Program-made: the position numbers and the translations under genes
Assembly: GCA_006176705.1 (NCBI GenBank)
Contig: QRFJ01004839.1
Coordinates: 229,634-293,633, forward strand
Direction: 5' to 3'
DNA: 64,000 nt
Source of the DNA: Cocos nucifera
Lineage: Eukaryota; Streptophyta; Magnoliopsida; Arecales; Arecaceae
Shown: positions 1 to 12,825 of the stretch, piece by piece
Layout: every line of letters starts with the position of its first letter
Position numbering within the stretch: the first letter of the stretch is position 1
The notes under the pieces: model-generated
What the model was told of the DNA's origin: nothing
Databases searched by the model: none
Seen by the model: the letters and a program-made list of their open reading frames with translations, nothing else

Positions 1-2029
1 CGAACCTTCAAAGAGGTGGCCATACATAGGCTCCAAGATGGGCTGTACAGCCTTAGGTAGTCTACCATTGAGCACTCTAGTTTCGAGTCACCATTAGATT
101 AGAAGTCTTACACAGATCACTAAATATAGACAAATAGATAGGAGGCCCTCTATGATTGGTGGAGCATTAAGGAGTACTCTGATAGACGGTAGAGGACCTG
201 GTAGAATTAGACCACCCAGCAAGATCCGATCAAGCACACAGGTGGCTCTGTTGGCACACATATTATGGTCGATTGATTGATAAAAATTCTATACTTAAAT
301 TAATTTCATATTAAATTGATCATATGTATATTTTAATTTATTTAATTTTATTATTTGTTTATTGTAGCTATGGTAGTTGGATCGTTTACTAGGACAGCTA
401 CAGATATGGGAGGCCACACACCATTCTAGAAAGACTGGTGATTACTTAGATCCTAGTTCTCGATAGATCATGGTAATAACTTAAAATATTATTTATTAAA
501 TTTTTATATATGCTGATATGTATGGACTAATGAATTTCAAAATTATATAGACGAATTATGTGGAGTATCTTGTATCGTGGCATGGTGAGGACCGATCCTC
601 TCAGTCCCTCTTTGATCTCGAGGGATGGCTCAGGGCTATTGGAGGGGTGAGTAGGAGCCGGATCATAGGATTCGATCATAGCTTTAACTCTCCAGCAGTT
701 CGATACTTTTCGACATCCTCCTCTCAGGCCTTAATGATCCAAATATGAGGTGATGCATATGTGGAGGAGGCTATACAGAGACTTTGGAGCTAGCAATCTT
801 AGAGCTTTCGAGATGCTGTCCACGATACGATTATTAAAATTCTCTAAAATTCATATCTATATGATCAGCTAGGCTCATTATCACAACAATCACAGCATAT
901 AAGTTTAATAATAATTTTTTTATTTATTTTAAATTTTTATATTTAGAAATTTTACATATTTAGGCTTGAGTTCAGGAAGGAGATCTAGGGAGTGAAAATT
1001 TAATTTAACCATCCAATCGATGGACCTAAGGTGTCTATAGCTCCATATCATCGAATGAAATATGTAGAAATAATCTGTTCAAGAATCGAAATAATATATC
1101 AAAATATACACCTTCGTATCAACATCTATGCTTTCGTATCGAAACTTATTAATAATATTTTATTTTTCTTGCTTATAGCTCATCTACCAACTGCTGGAGA
1201 TAGAGCTATCAAGATGGGCCAGCCCACCTCGGTCCGTCCCGACCCACCTCTAAATGGGATGGGATGGGTTGGCCCATTTAACTGGCGGGTTAGAAAAATT
1301 CCAACTCGACCCACCATGGGTTATAGGTTAAACGGGTCAACCCATCAAAATTTTTTAAAAAAACTTATAAAACAATGATATAAATAGAATTTCATATTTA
1401 ATTCAAGCTCAAATCAAAGTTACATGCTCGATACAACCCAAACTTAAATACTTAATACAATCTAAACTTAATCTAAACTTAAAAGACTTAAATTTTTAAT
1501 TTTCAAACTAATTTAAAGGCAAATCAAAGTTTCAAATCAATGTATATATATATATAAGAGATGAGCCAACCAGTCTCGATCCATCCCGAATCTGTCACAA
1601 TCCACAATCTAAATGGGGCGGGTTATTTAACCCGCTTTTAGATGGATTGCTAAAATATGAACCCAATCCATCCCATTAATATGAATTCAATCCACCCCAT
1701 TTACATGGTATGGCGGGCCAACCTGACGGGCTCAATCCAAATTGACCGCTTTAGTTGGAGAGGACATACAAGAGCAGAAGAAGGACGATAAGAAGGTTCT
1801 CACATGATTTTATTTTTTATATGCATGTAATTTTGATACTTATAAAGCAGTATAAATTTATAAAACTATATAATTTATATTTTTAATATAATATAATTAA
1901 TTTTATATTTATGATTATAGTAAATAATTATTATTTTATTTATAATAGATTTTAGAAAATATAATTACTTATCACTATGATTAAAATAGGTTTTAAAAAA
2001 TTTAATTATAATTTTTTTAAAAAATAAAA
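1..2029. other. Probable interior of a CACTA-like transposon; no gene resolved
   Basis: AT-rich DNA with a few less AT-rich islands (about 1-290, 550-900 and 1190-1370). The island at 560-748 can be read as 62 codons, but I recognise no domain. The islands are separated by AT-rich stretches that look intron-like. Two segments (about 1212-1345 and 1560-1760) are rich in GGCGGGTT, AACCCGC and GGCCCA motifs and look like diverged copies of one repeat. Because a CACTA-type terminus lies at 2328, this stretch may be the degenerate coding interior of that element, but no transposase motif was seen. The start lies outside the window. Confidence 0.3.
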
Positions 2030-2328
2030 TAATATTAGTGATGGTATTAGTGACACCAGTATGCATCAGTAAAGACTTTACTGATGGAAATAGCATTGGC
2101 ATTACTGTCGCTAATAATTTTAATTATAAAAAAAATTAAAAATAAAAAATATTAGTGATGACTTTGTTGTCACTAATATCATTATTAATTATCCGTATTA
2201 GCGACGGAGTTCTTGCTATCATTAATAATGATAGCAATGACGAGAGTCCATCGCTAATAGTATTAGCGATGAGGATTTGATTATTAGCGACGGTATTAAG
2301 CTGTCTAGTAACTTGTTTTCTTGTAGTG
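2030..2328. mobile_element. End of a CACTA (En/Spm-like) DNA transposon
   Basis: The stretch ends at 2328 with TTTTCTTGTAGTG, the reverse complement of the canonical plant CACTA terminus CACTACAAGAAAA. Just inside lie many short subterminal repeats of the type TTAGCGACGG, ATTAGTGATG and TCGCTAATA in both orientations (about 2035-2300), as expected for the transposase-binding subterminal region of this superfamily. The other terminus is outside the window, so the 3-bp target duplication cannot be checked. Confidence 0.7.
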
Positions 2329-2629
2329 AGATGATGATATTTCGATTTCCAAGAAAGGGCATATTCTATAGTTGGTGGATTAAGTATTGGAACCCAGAAC
2401 ATAAATAAATAGTAGCAAAATCAAGATGCCAACGAAACCTTCATTTGAGCAACGAAAAAGGGTGAAAAAAAAATGCTATGTAGGCTCAGAAATTTCATAA
2501 AAGAACCTTTCTAATTATTCATGCACTTGAGCAAGGGATCTTAAACAAGATATTCAATACATATACCTAAACTAGTAAAGCAACATGGATTGGAAATAGA
2601 TGGTTAGCCTTGCTAATCTAAATGTCCAT

Positions 2630-2630
2630 A

Positions 2631-2676
<46 letters not shown>
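2630..2676. repeat. (TTA)n microsatellite
   Basis: About 15 uninterrupted TTA/ATT units. Confidence 0.95.
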
Positions 2677-3857
2677 GTCCATCTCTATTTAGAGATCACC
2701 AATGAAAATTTTACCTAATATCCTATTATCTTCTTAATCACAATTTAGTAAATCACACCTTAGATTATTGGAATAGGCTTAAAGAATTCATGATCTAATT
2801 TAAAAATCTAAACAAAACTAACAAAATTTTATTGTAGAAAAATTATAAATAACTTACAGGACATTAAAAAATAAAAATGATTAAATATGAAAGTATGCGA
2901 GGTACTATCCTAAAGCGTATTTCCATCTCTCATGTAGGAAAATTCAAAAAAACTATCCCAAGATATGACCAGAATCCTTCGCTTGTGAGCACAACCATGG
3001 AGGAGGTTGATGGAGATCCTTTCAGTATCCAGAAGAATAATTACAAAGAAAAAAGATTTGAAGTGAAAAAAATTAGATTGAGGAGAGGCTTAGATGGGAT
3101 ATATCAAATCAGATCTTAACATGGCCTTTTTTTTTTTAGCCATCTAATATGACTATTTATAGATTCTCAAGAAAATATGATCGTTTAAAACTATTTTAGA
3201 CTTTTATTGATCCATTAATATTTTTAATAAGATGTCCAACGGTCAGAAAATAAAAATAAGATTAAATACATATGACTATTTGGACTTTTACTAACTCATT
3301 AAGATATGTAATTAGAAGCTCAATGATCAAAAATTAAAAATATGATAATAAATATTTAAATAATAAAATTAAAAAATAAGATTAAAATAGTTATGTAAAA
3401 AAATTTTAGAAAAATATTATTTTTTTTTTGGATTTTCTCTGGTAGGAGAGATCTCATGGAGGATTGAGATGTTGTTTGGATAGCGAGGGGCATGTTGGTC
3501 ACTTACTCTGGTGCAGAAAAAAGGAGGTGGAGTGGTGGTAGAAGTCCATGGAGGCAAGGGCAAAATGAGTGTAGGTTTTCCTGTGAAAGTATCTGCGGAT
3601 CAATGGGGTAGCATCAAGAGGAAATTCAAGAAACTTAGGGATCTTGATTGGTCCTTGATAAGTTCATTGAGAATAATGGACTGAAGAGTGTTTTTAATGT
3701 ATTTATACTAAAAAAAGAAATTGTTTAATTGAAATGGCTGAATCATTTAAATTGTGCTAGAGACAAGCACCTGAAAAAAGGTTAGTTTGCAACTTTTCTG
3801 AAAATCCAAGATTAGCCTTTTCTAGTTATTTTTATTGGAGTGCCAAAAGTTTATTTT

Positions 3858-3978
3858 ATTATATAAAGTTAGATGAATTAATTTATTTAGTTTCATTTTT
3901 GATCATCGAATAAACAAACACGATGATGGTCTCCTCATGCATCTTATAATTATATAAAGTTAGATGAATTAATTTATT
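3858..3978 (+). repeat. Pair of perfect 30-bp direct repeats
   Basis: The same 30 bases, starting ATTATATAAAGTTAGATGAA, occur at 3858-3887 and 3949-3978, offset by 91 bp. The second copy continues into a different sequence. Confidence 0.9.
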
Positions 3979-4335
3979 CGAGATGAAGCGTCTTATGGTA
4001 GTCCCGTGAATTCAGGATGAAACGTCTCGAACGATATTTTGTATTTGCTAAAATTTTTATAATAAGCTCTTTGTGGAGAGGGGATACGTTAAACATTTTG
4101 TAGAATTGTTTTGAACAACATCTTATTCTGGTCAATTTTTTTATAATAAGGTTTGGATTTTTTTTTGATAGGCTTCATACTATTCTATTTAATATTTAAT
4201 ATAGTTATTCAAGTTGCTAAACTCTGTAATTGGATCAAGTGATCTTGGATCTAATTCTCTAAGACTCCCAAAAAGGGCTTTTTGGAGGGTCGAGGCTGCG
4301 TGGAAAATGCCCATCTATTTTTTTAGATAAAAAAA

Positions 4336-4361
4336 TTATATATATATACACACACACACAA
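4336..4361. repeat. (TA)n(CA)n microsatellite
   Basis: Alternating TA units run directly into CA units. Further (TA)n tracts lie at about 4540-4561 and 4987-5006. Confidence 0.9.
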
Positions 4362-5158
4362 TAGAGGTTCTACATGGATGATCCAAATCGTTGGATATCA
4401 TATTTTATTTTAAAACTGCTTGTATATGATTTGAAGATTTCTAACTTATGCTTCAATTGATCAAAAAATTTATCTAATTTAATTTTATTTAGACTGTCTA
4501 ATTTTTTATTAGTTGATATATAAGTTGAAGATCTCCAAATTATATATATATATATATATATCAGGGATGAAAATGGTATGAATATTATCTACCTGGATCT
4601 ATTTTCGTATCCGAATTATTTGGATATGGATAAAAATTTGAGGATCTGATTAATATCCAGATAACTATCTAATCCATATCCGAATATCTGAATCTACATG
4701 TAATCCTATATAATTTTATATAATATTTATTAATTTTTAATAAAAATATACGATCATATGAACATATTATTAACTTAATTTGTCATCTATTTAGTTATAT
4801 CTTTGATTGCATAGTCATAAAATTTAATTATCTAAGTTATATCCATAATTACATCCATACTTTTAGTATCCATATCCATTTAAAATAAATATAGATATGA
4901 ATTTTTGCATCTGAATAATATCTGAATCTATATTTATATTCATCAATAAAATAAAATAAATAATATCTGATCTAATTTTAATCCTAATATATATATATAT
5001 ATATATCATATAAGGTTGATCAAATAAGATTGATTGGATTTAAATTCTGATTTGATCAAATCAAAATGCTATAATAGAGATCCTACATTAATGATCTAAA
5101 TCATTAAATATGATCTACTATCTCAAATTTATATGTCTGTATATATTAAAATGAAAAC

Positions 5159-6151
5159 TATTGGTGCAAAATCTGGTTATCATCAGAATTGAGGCTGAAG
5201 TTGGAGAAGATGAGGTTGCCGTCGATGACCTGCAAAATAAGTCTCATCTAGAGTCGGGGGTGATGGCTCCGACAAGATTTTTCAACGATCAAATCAGCTC
5301 TTTCGGCCAACAAAAATGGAGTGCTCAGAGAGAATTTAGTATAGTTTTTTAGAAAGAAATCAAAAGCTTAGGGAAGAAAGCGTATCTGGAGGGTCTCTTA
5401 TATAGACGAAGCCCATAACAAACTGATGGTGACAGTCGTAATCGTTTGATAGTGGATCGTTCAGATCACGTGAAGTTTGTTATGAAGAGTGGTGTCCATT
5501 GTCATGACTTGCCAGTCGAGAGTGATGTCCATTGGAGATTAATGGTCGAAGTTCAGATGGAGTTGCGCTGGTGGTGAAGAGCTCCGAGTGACAACGGTTC
5601 TAAAGAAGTTTGGGCTCCTTTAGGGTTGCCTGTATGTAGGTCGGTTTGTATTGTATTGGGAGCCGAACTTGTACAGATAATGAGGTCCTTCCAGATGACC
5701 GTAGGAGGCTCGACTGAAAGGAATTTCTCTCATCGATTGGCGGAATCCGACTATAAAGAGTGCAAAAGGCCTATGACTGGAGGAGTTCGGGAGGAGATCC
5801 AATCTGCAGAGAAGTCCGACTGAAGGAGAAGTACAGCAGGAGTTTGATTGCTGAAGAAGTTCGGCTTTCGATAGGAGTTCGACTGCTGAAGAAGTTCGAC
5901 AGAAGTTTGACTGACGAAGAGGTTCAGAAGGAGTTCGACTGGTGGAGAGGAGTCCGGAAGAAGTTCGACTGGTGGAGAGAAGTTCGAAAGAAGTTCGACT
6001 GGCCCCGAAGCTGGCCTGGCTAGACTGCCTAAGAGGCCGCTCTCATTGTTCAAGTTCATTCGAAGGAGATCCAATGATAGAAGGGTGACTGAGATCGCTC
6101 TGAGACTAGATATTTAGCCAAACTTCGGTGGGAGTGGATTTATCTCCAACA
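5159..6151 (-). repeat. Left LTR of the palindromic gypsy element
   Basis: In element sense (minus strand) it starts TGTTGGAGATAAATCC at 6151 and ends at 5159 with CCAATA (the usual CA changed to TA). The outer part contains a TATATAAG-type TATA motif on the minus strand (about 5395-5403). The interior, about 5840-6005, is a degenerate minisatellite built on AGTTCGACTG. The inner neighbour 6152-6172 reads on the minus strand as a purine-rich tract (GAGAGTAGGAAGACTAT), the expected 3'-LTR polypurine tract. Related to the newer LTRs at 35068, 39727 and 59642. Confidence 0.8.
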
Positions 6152-6782
6152 ATAGTCTTCCTACTCTCGAGTTCGAAATTCGAAAAAAGGGAGTATAGAT
6201 GCGACTACCGAAGTTCTTTCTAGTCTCCCACGTCCGTCAGGATGGGATGCCTTGGCATCTACCATGCTGGCGTCGAAACTTTATAAATATGAGGTGATCC
6301 AAAAATATATTTTTTGAGCCTCCCGCCAAAACTCTATCCAAGGTATGGCATAATTAAGAATCTGTCCGTCGCCACTTCTCTGCCATGATGAGTGGGACAT
6401 GCGGTGCACATAGATCGACAGAATGAGATCTGCAATAATAACTATTTTGGGCTTCTCTTGGCTATTAAAGATCTTCTTCCTCTTTCGAAATCCATTCTGC
6501 TCGAGTCTTCTTCCTTCCTTCCCAAGTCCTCGCCTTCCTTTCGCCCGAGAGTCCCAATTCCTTCTCACTCCCTCTCTGCTTTCAAGTGCTCTTCTGCTTG
6601 ATTTTCATCGTGCTCACCATCTTCTCGTCTTTCTCAGTCGACTTAGATCAGCTTTTCAACCCTTCTCTTTGAGTGTTCGCCATTCTTAGACTTCTTATTC
6701 TTTCGATTTTTTTGGTAGAAGCTTCTGCAGTGCATTTTTCCTTAATTTTTGGGAGTTTTCTAGGGATTTTATTTTGATTTGA

Positions 6783-7087
6783 ATGTCTTTCGAAACCTCC
6801 CATTCCGTCAGTTCTTGGAGCTCATCTGGACCGGCCTTCCTAGATCCCGTACCTCTGACCGAGGTTGAGCCTAGGAACATGTCTCATCAATCTTTTATTT
6901 CTGATACCACCCCTTCAGTTTTGACTATGAACGATCTTTCGTTGATCCGCATCCAATATGAGGTTCCCCCCAAATACGACCTCTAGCTCCTTGGGTCAGA
7001 CGAACGTGCTAGTTCACCTCCAGTCGGTCGATTTTGTCGTATCTAGAAGCCTTACGTGCTGGGCTTCGACTTTCCCTTCCATCTTCT
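6783..7087 (+). pseudogene. Accessory ORF (putative gypsy-type transposon protein), left-arm fragment
   Basis: An ATG at 6783 opens a frame matching the right-arm ORF (29474 downwards) almost residue for residue: a serine-rich start, then an NDLSLIRIQYEVPPKYDL segment. This resembles the N-terminus of the plant 'putative gypsy type transposon' family (Pfam Transposase_28). The frame breaks at a stop near 6984. Homology resumes in another frame (EALRAGLRLSLPS) and ends abruptly at about 7087. The ORF is antisense to its LTR, like the antisense accessory ORFs known from Tat-clade gypsy elements. The segment around 7041-7047 keeps an uninterrupted TCTAGAA, the site that the minus-strand copia occupies in the right arm. 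Confidence 0.65.
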
Positions 7088-7334
7088 TCAACTTCTTTTC
7101 CAGATGGTGGATTTTCTTCTTTAAGTTTTTTATTAAAGATTTTTGTGGAACTCCCTGAAGTAAGGGGTCGGCGTCGATTGGAGATGGTGGGTTATGGCTC
7201 TAATTATTGGAGGGATTCTAGATAACACATGACACAACTTCAATATAAAGAAAGGCATAGACAAAAGTAAATTCACTTTCATTTAACTAAAAACTTTCAA
7301 GTACAAAGAAAAATAAAAGAAAAAAAAAGTACAA
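7088..7334. other. Single-copy loop segment of the palindromic element
   Basis: This stretch has no partner in the opposite arm. Read on the minus strand it follows the stop of the accessory ORF and is an AT-rich spacer, as expected between pol and an antisense accessory ORF. It ends in GAAGATGGAAGG, a short motif also present where the right arm carries the homologous ORF position (AAGATGGAAGG near 18822), consistent with a self-priming point. Confidence 0.4.
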
Positions 7335-7562
7335 CTATTCGAGATCCTCAACCTCAAGGGGTGCAGCGGCGGAAGAGATTGGAGCGCTCTCGACTGCCTC
7401 GGGTTCTTGAGTAGGATCGGGCGCCTCTGTGGTAGGTTCGAATGGACCGGAGGCAATCTCGGTAGGGGATTAATCGGCTGTAGTACTGGACGGTCCTGCT
7501 TCTTTGCCAAGATCCTCCTCATCCAAACAGCTTAGGTCGAGTTTGAAAATTTTTTGGGCCAC
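7335..7562 (-). pseudogene. Accessory ORF, C-terminal segment (right arm, part 3)
   Basis: Minus-strand frame with VAQKIFKLDLSCLDEEDLGK, then an acidic, proline- and serine-rich tail ending EVEDLE and a TAG stop at 7335-7337. One internal stop interrupts it near 7470. The preceding residues FIKGFELCEGR are encoded at about 17083-17115, on the other side of the copia insertion, so the two pieces join directly once the copia and one copy of CCTAC are removed. The 'GFELC..V....P.LDLS.LDEE' ending is typical of plant Transposase_28-type proteins. Confidence 0.6.
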
Positions 7563-7567
7563 CCTAC

Positions 7568-9839
7568 TGTTAGATATATGTACCCTAGAAGCTAAAATTG
7601 ACTGACACTTGTAATACACTTCTAGGGGCAAAATTATAATTTTGACTATAATCAATAAAATAGGTTATTTTCTATCACATATGTGTATTTATTGTCTGTG
7701 ATACATCCTTTGAGTTAATGGTAATGATAATTCATATTTTCAAGAGTTGAAAATTTAAGACATGAATAATCATTATTAACTCATAAAATGCTTCCGACCA
7801 TAGGATCTCATAAAGATGGTAATTGATCTGGAAGGTTGGTGTACAATTACTTTTCTTTAGTAGATGAGTCTTGAGTCTATGGTGTAGAGACACCGGAGTG
7901 AGAGTATAGGTACTCATTAGAGAATGAGGGCACTGAACATGACCATCTCGAGTAGTCATTAGAAAGTCTACCTTCTCATCAATGACTGACTCGATGCTGT
8001 AGTGGTGTACCTGGTTCTTTGACCTGAGATGCATCGATAGTTCATCTTGAGGGTGTTATAGTTTGACTACACCATAACTCGATCTCCTAGCCATTCGAAA
8101 TCCTGAGGTGTATGTTGGCTATAGCATGTTCATTGTAGGAACTAGATTGCATCAAGATGGAATCTATCTACCTCGGTGGTAGAGGAGCAGCCCTATGATG
8201 ATCATGAGAATCAAGTCCAGAAGTCCATGGCCATGGTAGAGTGAAATAATAGAAAGAGTTTCTATTTAGATTTTCACATCGGACTTGAATCGAATGATTA
8301 CATCATATGACAGAAACTAGGGTTTGACGAGTTCACCTTAACCCTAATCTGATCGAGGCTCAAGATAGAAGAACTTAATCACATAGGTAGCTACACCAAG
8401 AGGTTCACATTTAGCTCTGATGGGTTGCCACCATATACTGCTAGGTGTCACTGGTGGATTTTGGGAGCAATTAGAATGATTTAGATGATCGATCATTCTA
8501 GCTGTTCGAATCAGAAGAGTTCTGATCCATCGAAAGAAGTTTCGATGATGTCGATGATAGAGATCATGACATATCCCATTATCATACAGAACTGAACCTA
8601 ATTGGGTCACACAAATAAGAGTTTGAATCTGGTGATCATTAATTGATCTGATCCAGTTCAATTGATCTGAATGAGATTCAATTAGGTTCAAGAAAATTGT
8701 GCAAGCACTCGATTGAACCTAACATTCTTCTTTTACTATCATAAATAGTTGTCCTGACTGAGCCAAAGAAGTTTGTGCTCGATCAGAGGCCTTCACTTGA
8801 TTTAACTGGAGCATGTCCAGTTTAGAAAAGGATTGTCTTATTTTGCAAGATAATACCTGCCATTTTTGGTCACCTACCATTTTTCGTCCTTTGACTTTGG
8901 TCAAAAGTTGACCTTTGACTGGTCAAATGTTGACCATTGACACTTTGACTTCTGTTCACGTGTCATGCATCTATTGGAGAGCTGGTGGAGGCTTGTCCCC
9001 CTGCAAAAAGCTAGCAAGGAGGAGGGCGCATGCCAAGGGTGGCGTGCGCCCAAGCAGGAGGCGCCCAGGAGTCCCTGTTGGATAGGAACTCCATCTTCCT
9101 TTTTGGATTCCAAATAGACTCCTCCTAAGAATCAACTTTGACTGATCTTAGGCACCATCTAAGAATGAATCTAAGAGACTCTATTTCCACCAATCAAATT
9201 TAGATCTAATTTCACAAAGAGTTGTGATTGGTTGGGAAGAAGAGGAGTTGGATCATGCATAGTCTATAAATAAGACCCTATGCCCAACTCAAAGAGAGAA
9301 CACAATTCTCACGCCCTAAGGCTACCTCTCTCTTCCTCCTCCACGCCAAGCTCATCTTCTCTCTCTCTCCTCTCCATGCCCAAAGAAGTTTGGGATTTCA
9401 GTTGGTGCGATCCAGACGAGAGAAAGGCGACAGAAAGCTAGAAGGCTGCCCTGCTGCAAAGGATAACTGTCGATCTTCGAAAGATATTTTGAAAATCCTT
9501 CAAATCAGATTCAGATCTGATTTTAGAGATGTGATAGAAAAGAAGAGGATCTTCAGATCCAGTCTGAGTGGATACCAGTAGAGGTCAGGCACTTGCATGG
9601 CTAGATCCAGAATCTTCCGCTACTTACAGGATCATCAACGGGAAATAGGATTACCCTACATCAAGATAAATTAAATTAAATTTAATTTATCTAAATTTTA
9701 TTTTAATTATTAGAATAATAAAAATTAGATTTGAAATATTTTAGATCTGATTTAGATCAAGAAAAAAAATTTTTGAAATATATCTCTTGATCCAATCAGA
9801 TCTGAACGAACCTGATCCAAAAAATCAGGATTTTCTTCA
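7568..9839 (+). repeat. 5' LTR of copia plus copy
   Basis: Begins TGTTAGATATATG and ends GGATTTTCTTCA, 2272 bp. A TATA box (CTATAAATAAG) lies at 9264-9274, followed by pyrimidine-rich CTCTCTC sequence, which suggests transcription starts near 9300. Confidence 0.9.
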
Positions 9840-9841
9840 AC

Positions 9842-9853
9842 TGGTATTAGAGC
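9842..9853 (+). promoter_or_regulatory. Primer-binding site for initiator tRNA-Met
   Basis: TGGTATTAGAGC lies two bases after the LTR and differs by one base from the canonical TGGTATCAGAGC complementary to the 3' end of initiator tRNA-Met. The minus-strand copy keeps the canonical form. Confidence 0.9.
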
Positions 9854-11430
9854 CAAGATTCTAAAGTATTTATATCTAATTTTAAATTTATTCTAATAAA
9901 AAAATAAGTGATTTTAGATGTCACATAAGATGTAATCAGATCTGAAATTAAAAAAATTAAAATTAAATAATTTGGATCTAAGATTAGAAAATATGCATGA
10001 CTAGTTCTAAAATAGAATAGTTCTATAGAATAGTCTTGCATGTTTATAATTTAATTTAATTAAATCATATTTTAAATCTATTTATTTTCTATTTTTTGAT
10101 ATTATAATTATTATAATAACATCTAAAAAATGATAAATAAAAATTATTTAATTTTAAATATCATATGAGATATGATTGATGCACGTCTAGACTAGTTGTA
10201 GAATAGTTCTACATAGTTATCTAGATTAAAATTTATTTTGATAAAATCAATTTAAATCTAATGTTTTAGATTATTATAATATAATTTAGATCTGAAAATA
10301 TGCATGATTCAATACATGAGATGTATGCAAAATATGTCATGATTAGATCTAATTTATATATAAGATATATGATATAGATCTAAAACTGTTTTGTAGTATT
10401 ACATGTTCTTGATTAAAGCCCTCTCCTCCCATCCGATGGGGTGTTCTTATGATGTGTAGGGGTACTGCGCATTTATCCTTAATCATAAATTCAAAACTTA
10501 TTTTCTACAAAACTCTAGATCCTAAAATCCTAGGATTTATTGTGCATATTTTGTTTGTGAACCCTACTTAATTAAAAATTAAGATTATGGAATATTAATT
10601 AGGTCTAAAATTAAGAATTTTAGATCTAAGATATATTCATAATACTGAATTCAAACTTGGGTAGGTCAATTAGGTCTAAGCGGTTGATCAAACCGAATCA
10701 AGAGTTGGTTAGATGGGATCAACAATGCTTAAATTGACCAGCCTAATGGGATTAAGTCTGGGTCAAGATCGAGTCACGATTAGGCAAGACCTAATTAGGC
10801 TCAGAGGTTAGAGTCTGGATTGTAGGCTAATCCAATTGGTTCTGGCTCAACAATTTGGTGTCTAAGATAAATTTGATACATACGATCGACTGATTTTTAA
10901 TTGGGAGCTACTCGATCTGAATGCATTCTTGTATGAGTTAATGACATATTCCTTCCATCGGTCTCACTTACCTGGCTATATCTTTTGACTCAGTTCTAAT
11001 TTGAGATGGTTAATAATCTGAGCTAACCCATGCCACTAGGTTAGTCATAATTGTTATGACTATGATAAGTCTAGTTTAATGAGATCTAAATCAATTCTTT
11101 CTAAGAAAAGATTAAGTCTAAGGTCTTCCACCATTGTAGATGTGTGGGCCCTTTCCGAGATTGATTATTTTCGATTGGATACAGTGGCTCAGTTGCACCG
11201 GAAAGATGCAACCATGTCTATTAGGCATTGGATGCTATGGACTGGAGGATGAGTTGGGCTCAATATTTCGAATATGGTGAGAGACTCAATTAGGAATTTA
11301 GTCTGTGCAAATGGTGGGTCTGACTTAACTAAGGAGTGGATCAATATTTTGGATATGGTGAGATTCATGAATTAGAGATCAAGTTTGGATGCACCATGAT
11401 TAGAGAATCATTGAACAAGAGTTGTTCACT
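9854..11430 (+). other. Copia untranslated leader
   Basis: AT-rich, non-coding, and matched in inverted orientation by about 25300-26926 in the other copia copy. It contains a small internal duplication: TCAATATTTCGAATATGGTG near 11260 and TCAATATTTTGGATATGGTG near 11340. It ends at the gag-deletion junction. Confidence 0.7.
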
Positions 11431-12825
11431 CATTGGCCATTGGAAGCAGAACTGCCCTACTTACCTGGCCACCCTGAAGAACAAGAAGGAAGGTCTTTCT
11501 AAGATATGCTTATTATTGAGTCTAACCTTACGGTTTCTTTTGCATCCAGTTGGATGCTTGACTCTAGTTCTAGTGCGCATCTATGCACTTTCATGTAGGA
11601 TCTTGAGGATAGCAGGAGGCTGAGGGATAGAGACATGATTCTACACGTCGAAAATGGAGCAAGAGTTGCTGCAGTGGCCGTGAGAACATACCTTCTTCGA
11701 TTACCATCTGATTTAGACTTAGTTTTGAAAGACTATTATTATGTGCCTGCAGCTAGCAGGAATTTGATTTCTGTTTCATGCTTAGCACTAGAAGGCTATG
11801 TGATTACCTTCTTTAAGGACCATTATAATATTCCTTATGAAACAAATAAAATTGCAAATGGTTTCCTTATTAACGATCTTTATCAGCTACATATTGATGT
11901 ATCTGTTCTAACTATCGAGCAAAACGTGAATGCCAAATGACCTAGGGATAGTCGAAACGATAGGTATCTATGGCACCTGAGATTAAGTCATATAGCAGAA
12001 GATAGGATCAACAAATTAGAGAAAAATGGACTATTGAGTCCATTGACTTCCAAGTCATATCCAACTTGTGAATCTTGTCTTCAAGGCAAAATGACTAAAC
12101 TCTCTTTTGTGGGACATGGGAAAAGGGCCACAGATCTCCTTGCCCTAGTACATACTGATGTATGCGGCCCATTTGATGTACTGACTAGAGACAATTTTGT
12201 CTACTTCATCACCTTTATCGATGATCTATCTAGGTGGTATGTGTATCTTATGAGACACAAGTCTGAAGCTTTTGAAAAGTTCAAAGAATTCAGACATGAA
12301 GTAGAAAAATAAACTGAAAAACCCATTAAGGTTCTTCGATCAGATCGAGGAGGTGAATACCTTAGCCAAAAATTCCTAGACTATCTCAAGAAAAATGGCA
12401 TAGTCTCTTAATGGACTCCACCAGGAACACCTCAACTCAATGAGATTTTAGAATGGAGAAATCGGACTCTATTGGATATGGTTCGATCCATGATGAGCTT
12501 CACAGACCTCCCTAATTTTTTTTGGGGACACTCATTGTTAACTTCAATTTATCTGCTGAATAGGGTTTCCTCTAAAATTGTTCCTACCACACCATATGAG
12601 ATATGGCACAGTAAGAAACCAAGTTTGAGTCATCTCAAAATTTGGAGTTGTCCGGCTCATGTCGAAAGACAACAAGCGGACAAGTTAGAGTTTAGGTCCT
12701 TCAGAGCTCGATTCATAGGATATCCTAAAGAGTCATTAGGATACTATTTCTACATTCCAGAAGACCATAATGTGATTGTGAGTCAACATGTCATCTTTCT
12801 TGAAAAAATAGTTTATTCAAGATAG
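11431..12825 (+). pseudogene. Copia pol, nucleocapsid remnant through integrase
   Basis: In order: a zinc-knuckle remnant (SLIGHWKQNCPTYL, about 11431-11475); a protease/pre-integrase stretch (11635-11940, LKDYYYVPAASRNLISVSC); the GAG-pre-integrase segment (WHLRLSH near 11970, CESCLQGKMTKLSF near 12070); then the integrase core with HTDVCGPF (first catalytic Asp) and FIDDLSR at about 12150-12230, and a second catalytic Asp in RSDRGGEY near 12340. Stop codons at 12310-12312 and near 12409 and several shifts break the frame. Downstream residues (SHLKIWSCPAHV, then FIGYP) are typical of the copia integrase C-terminus. Not functional. Confidence 0.85.

Larger units (their letters stand above)
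2329..5153. other. AT-rich spacer with simple and dispersed repeats, no gene
   Basis: No convincing coding region; an 80-codon frame at 2877-3119 has no recognisable domain. The stretch holds microsatellites and a 30-bp direct repeat (listed separately). Two diverged copies of a repeat occur at about 4358-4430 and 5077-5140 (both contain ATAGAG..TCTACAT and ATGATC.AAATC). Between them, 4590-4990 is rich in GGATATGGAT/ATCCATATCC-like motifs in both orientations, which looks like a degenerate non-autonomous DNA element. Confidence 0.5.

Noticed and set aside
2877..3119. 80-codon plus-strand frame
   Set aside because: Charged, low-information sequence in AT-rich spacer; no recognised family or splice context.
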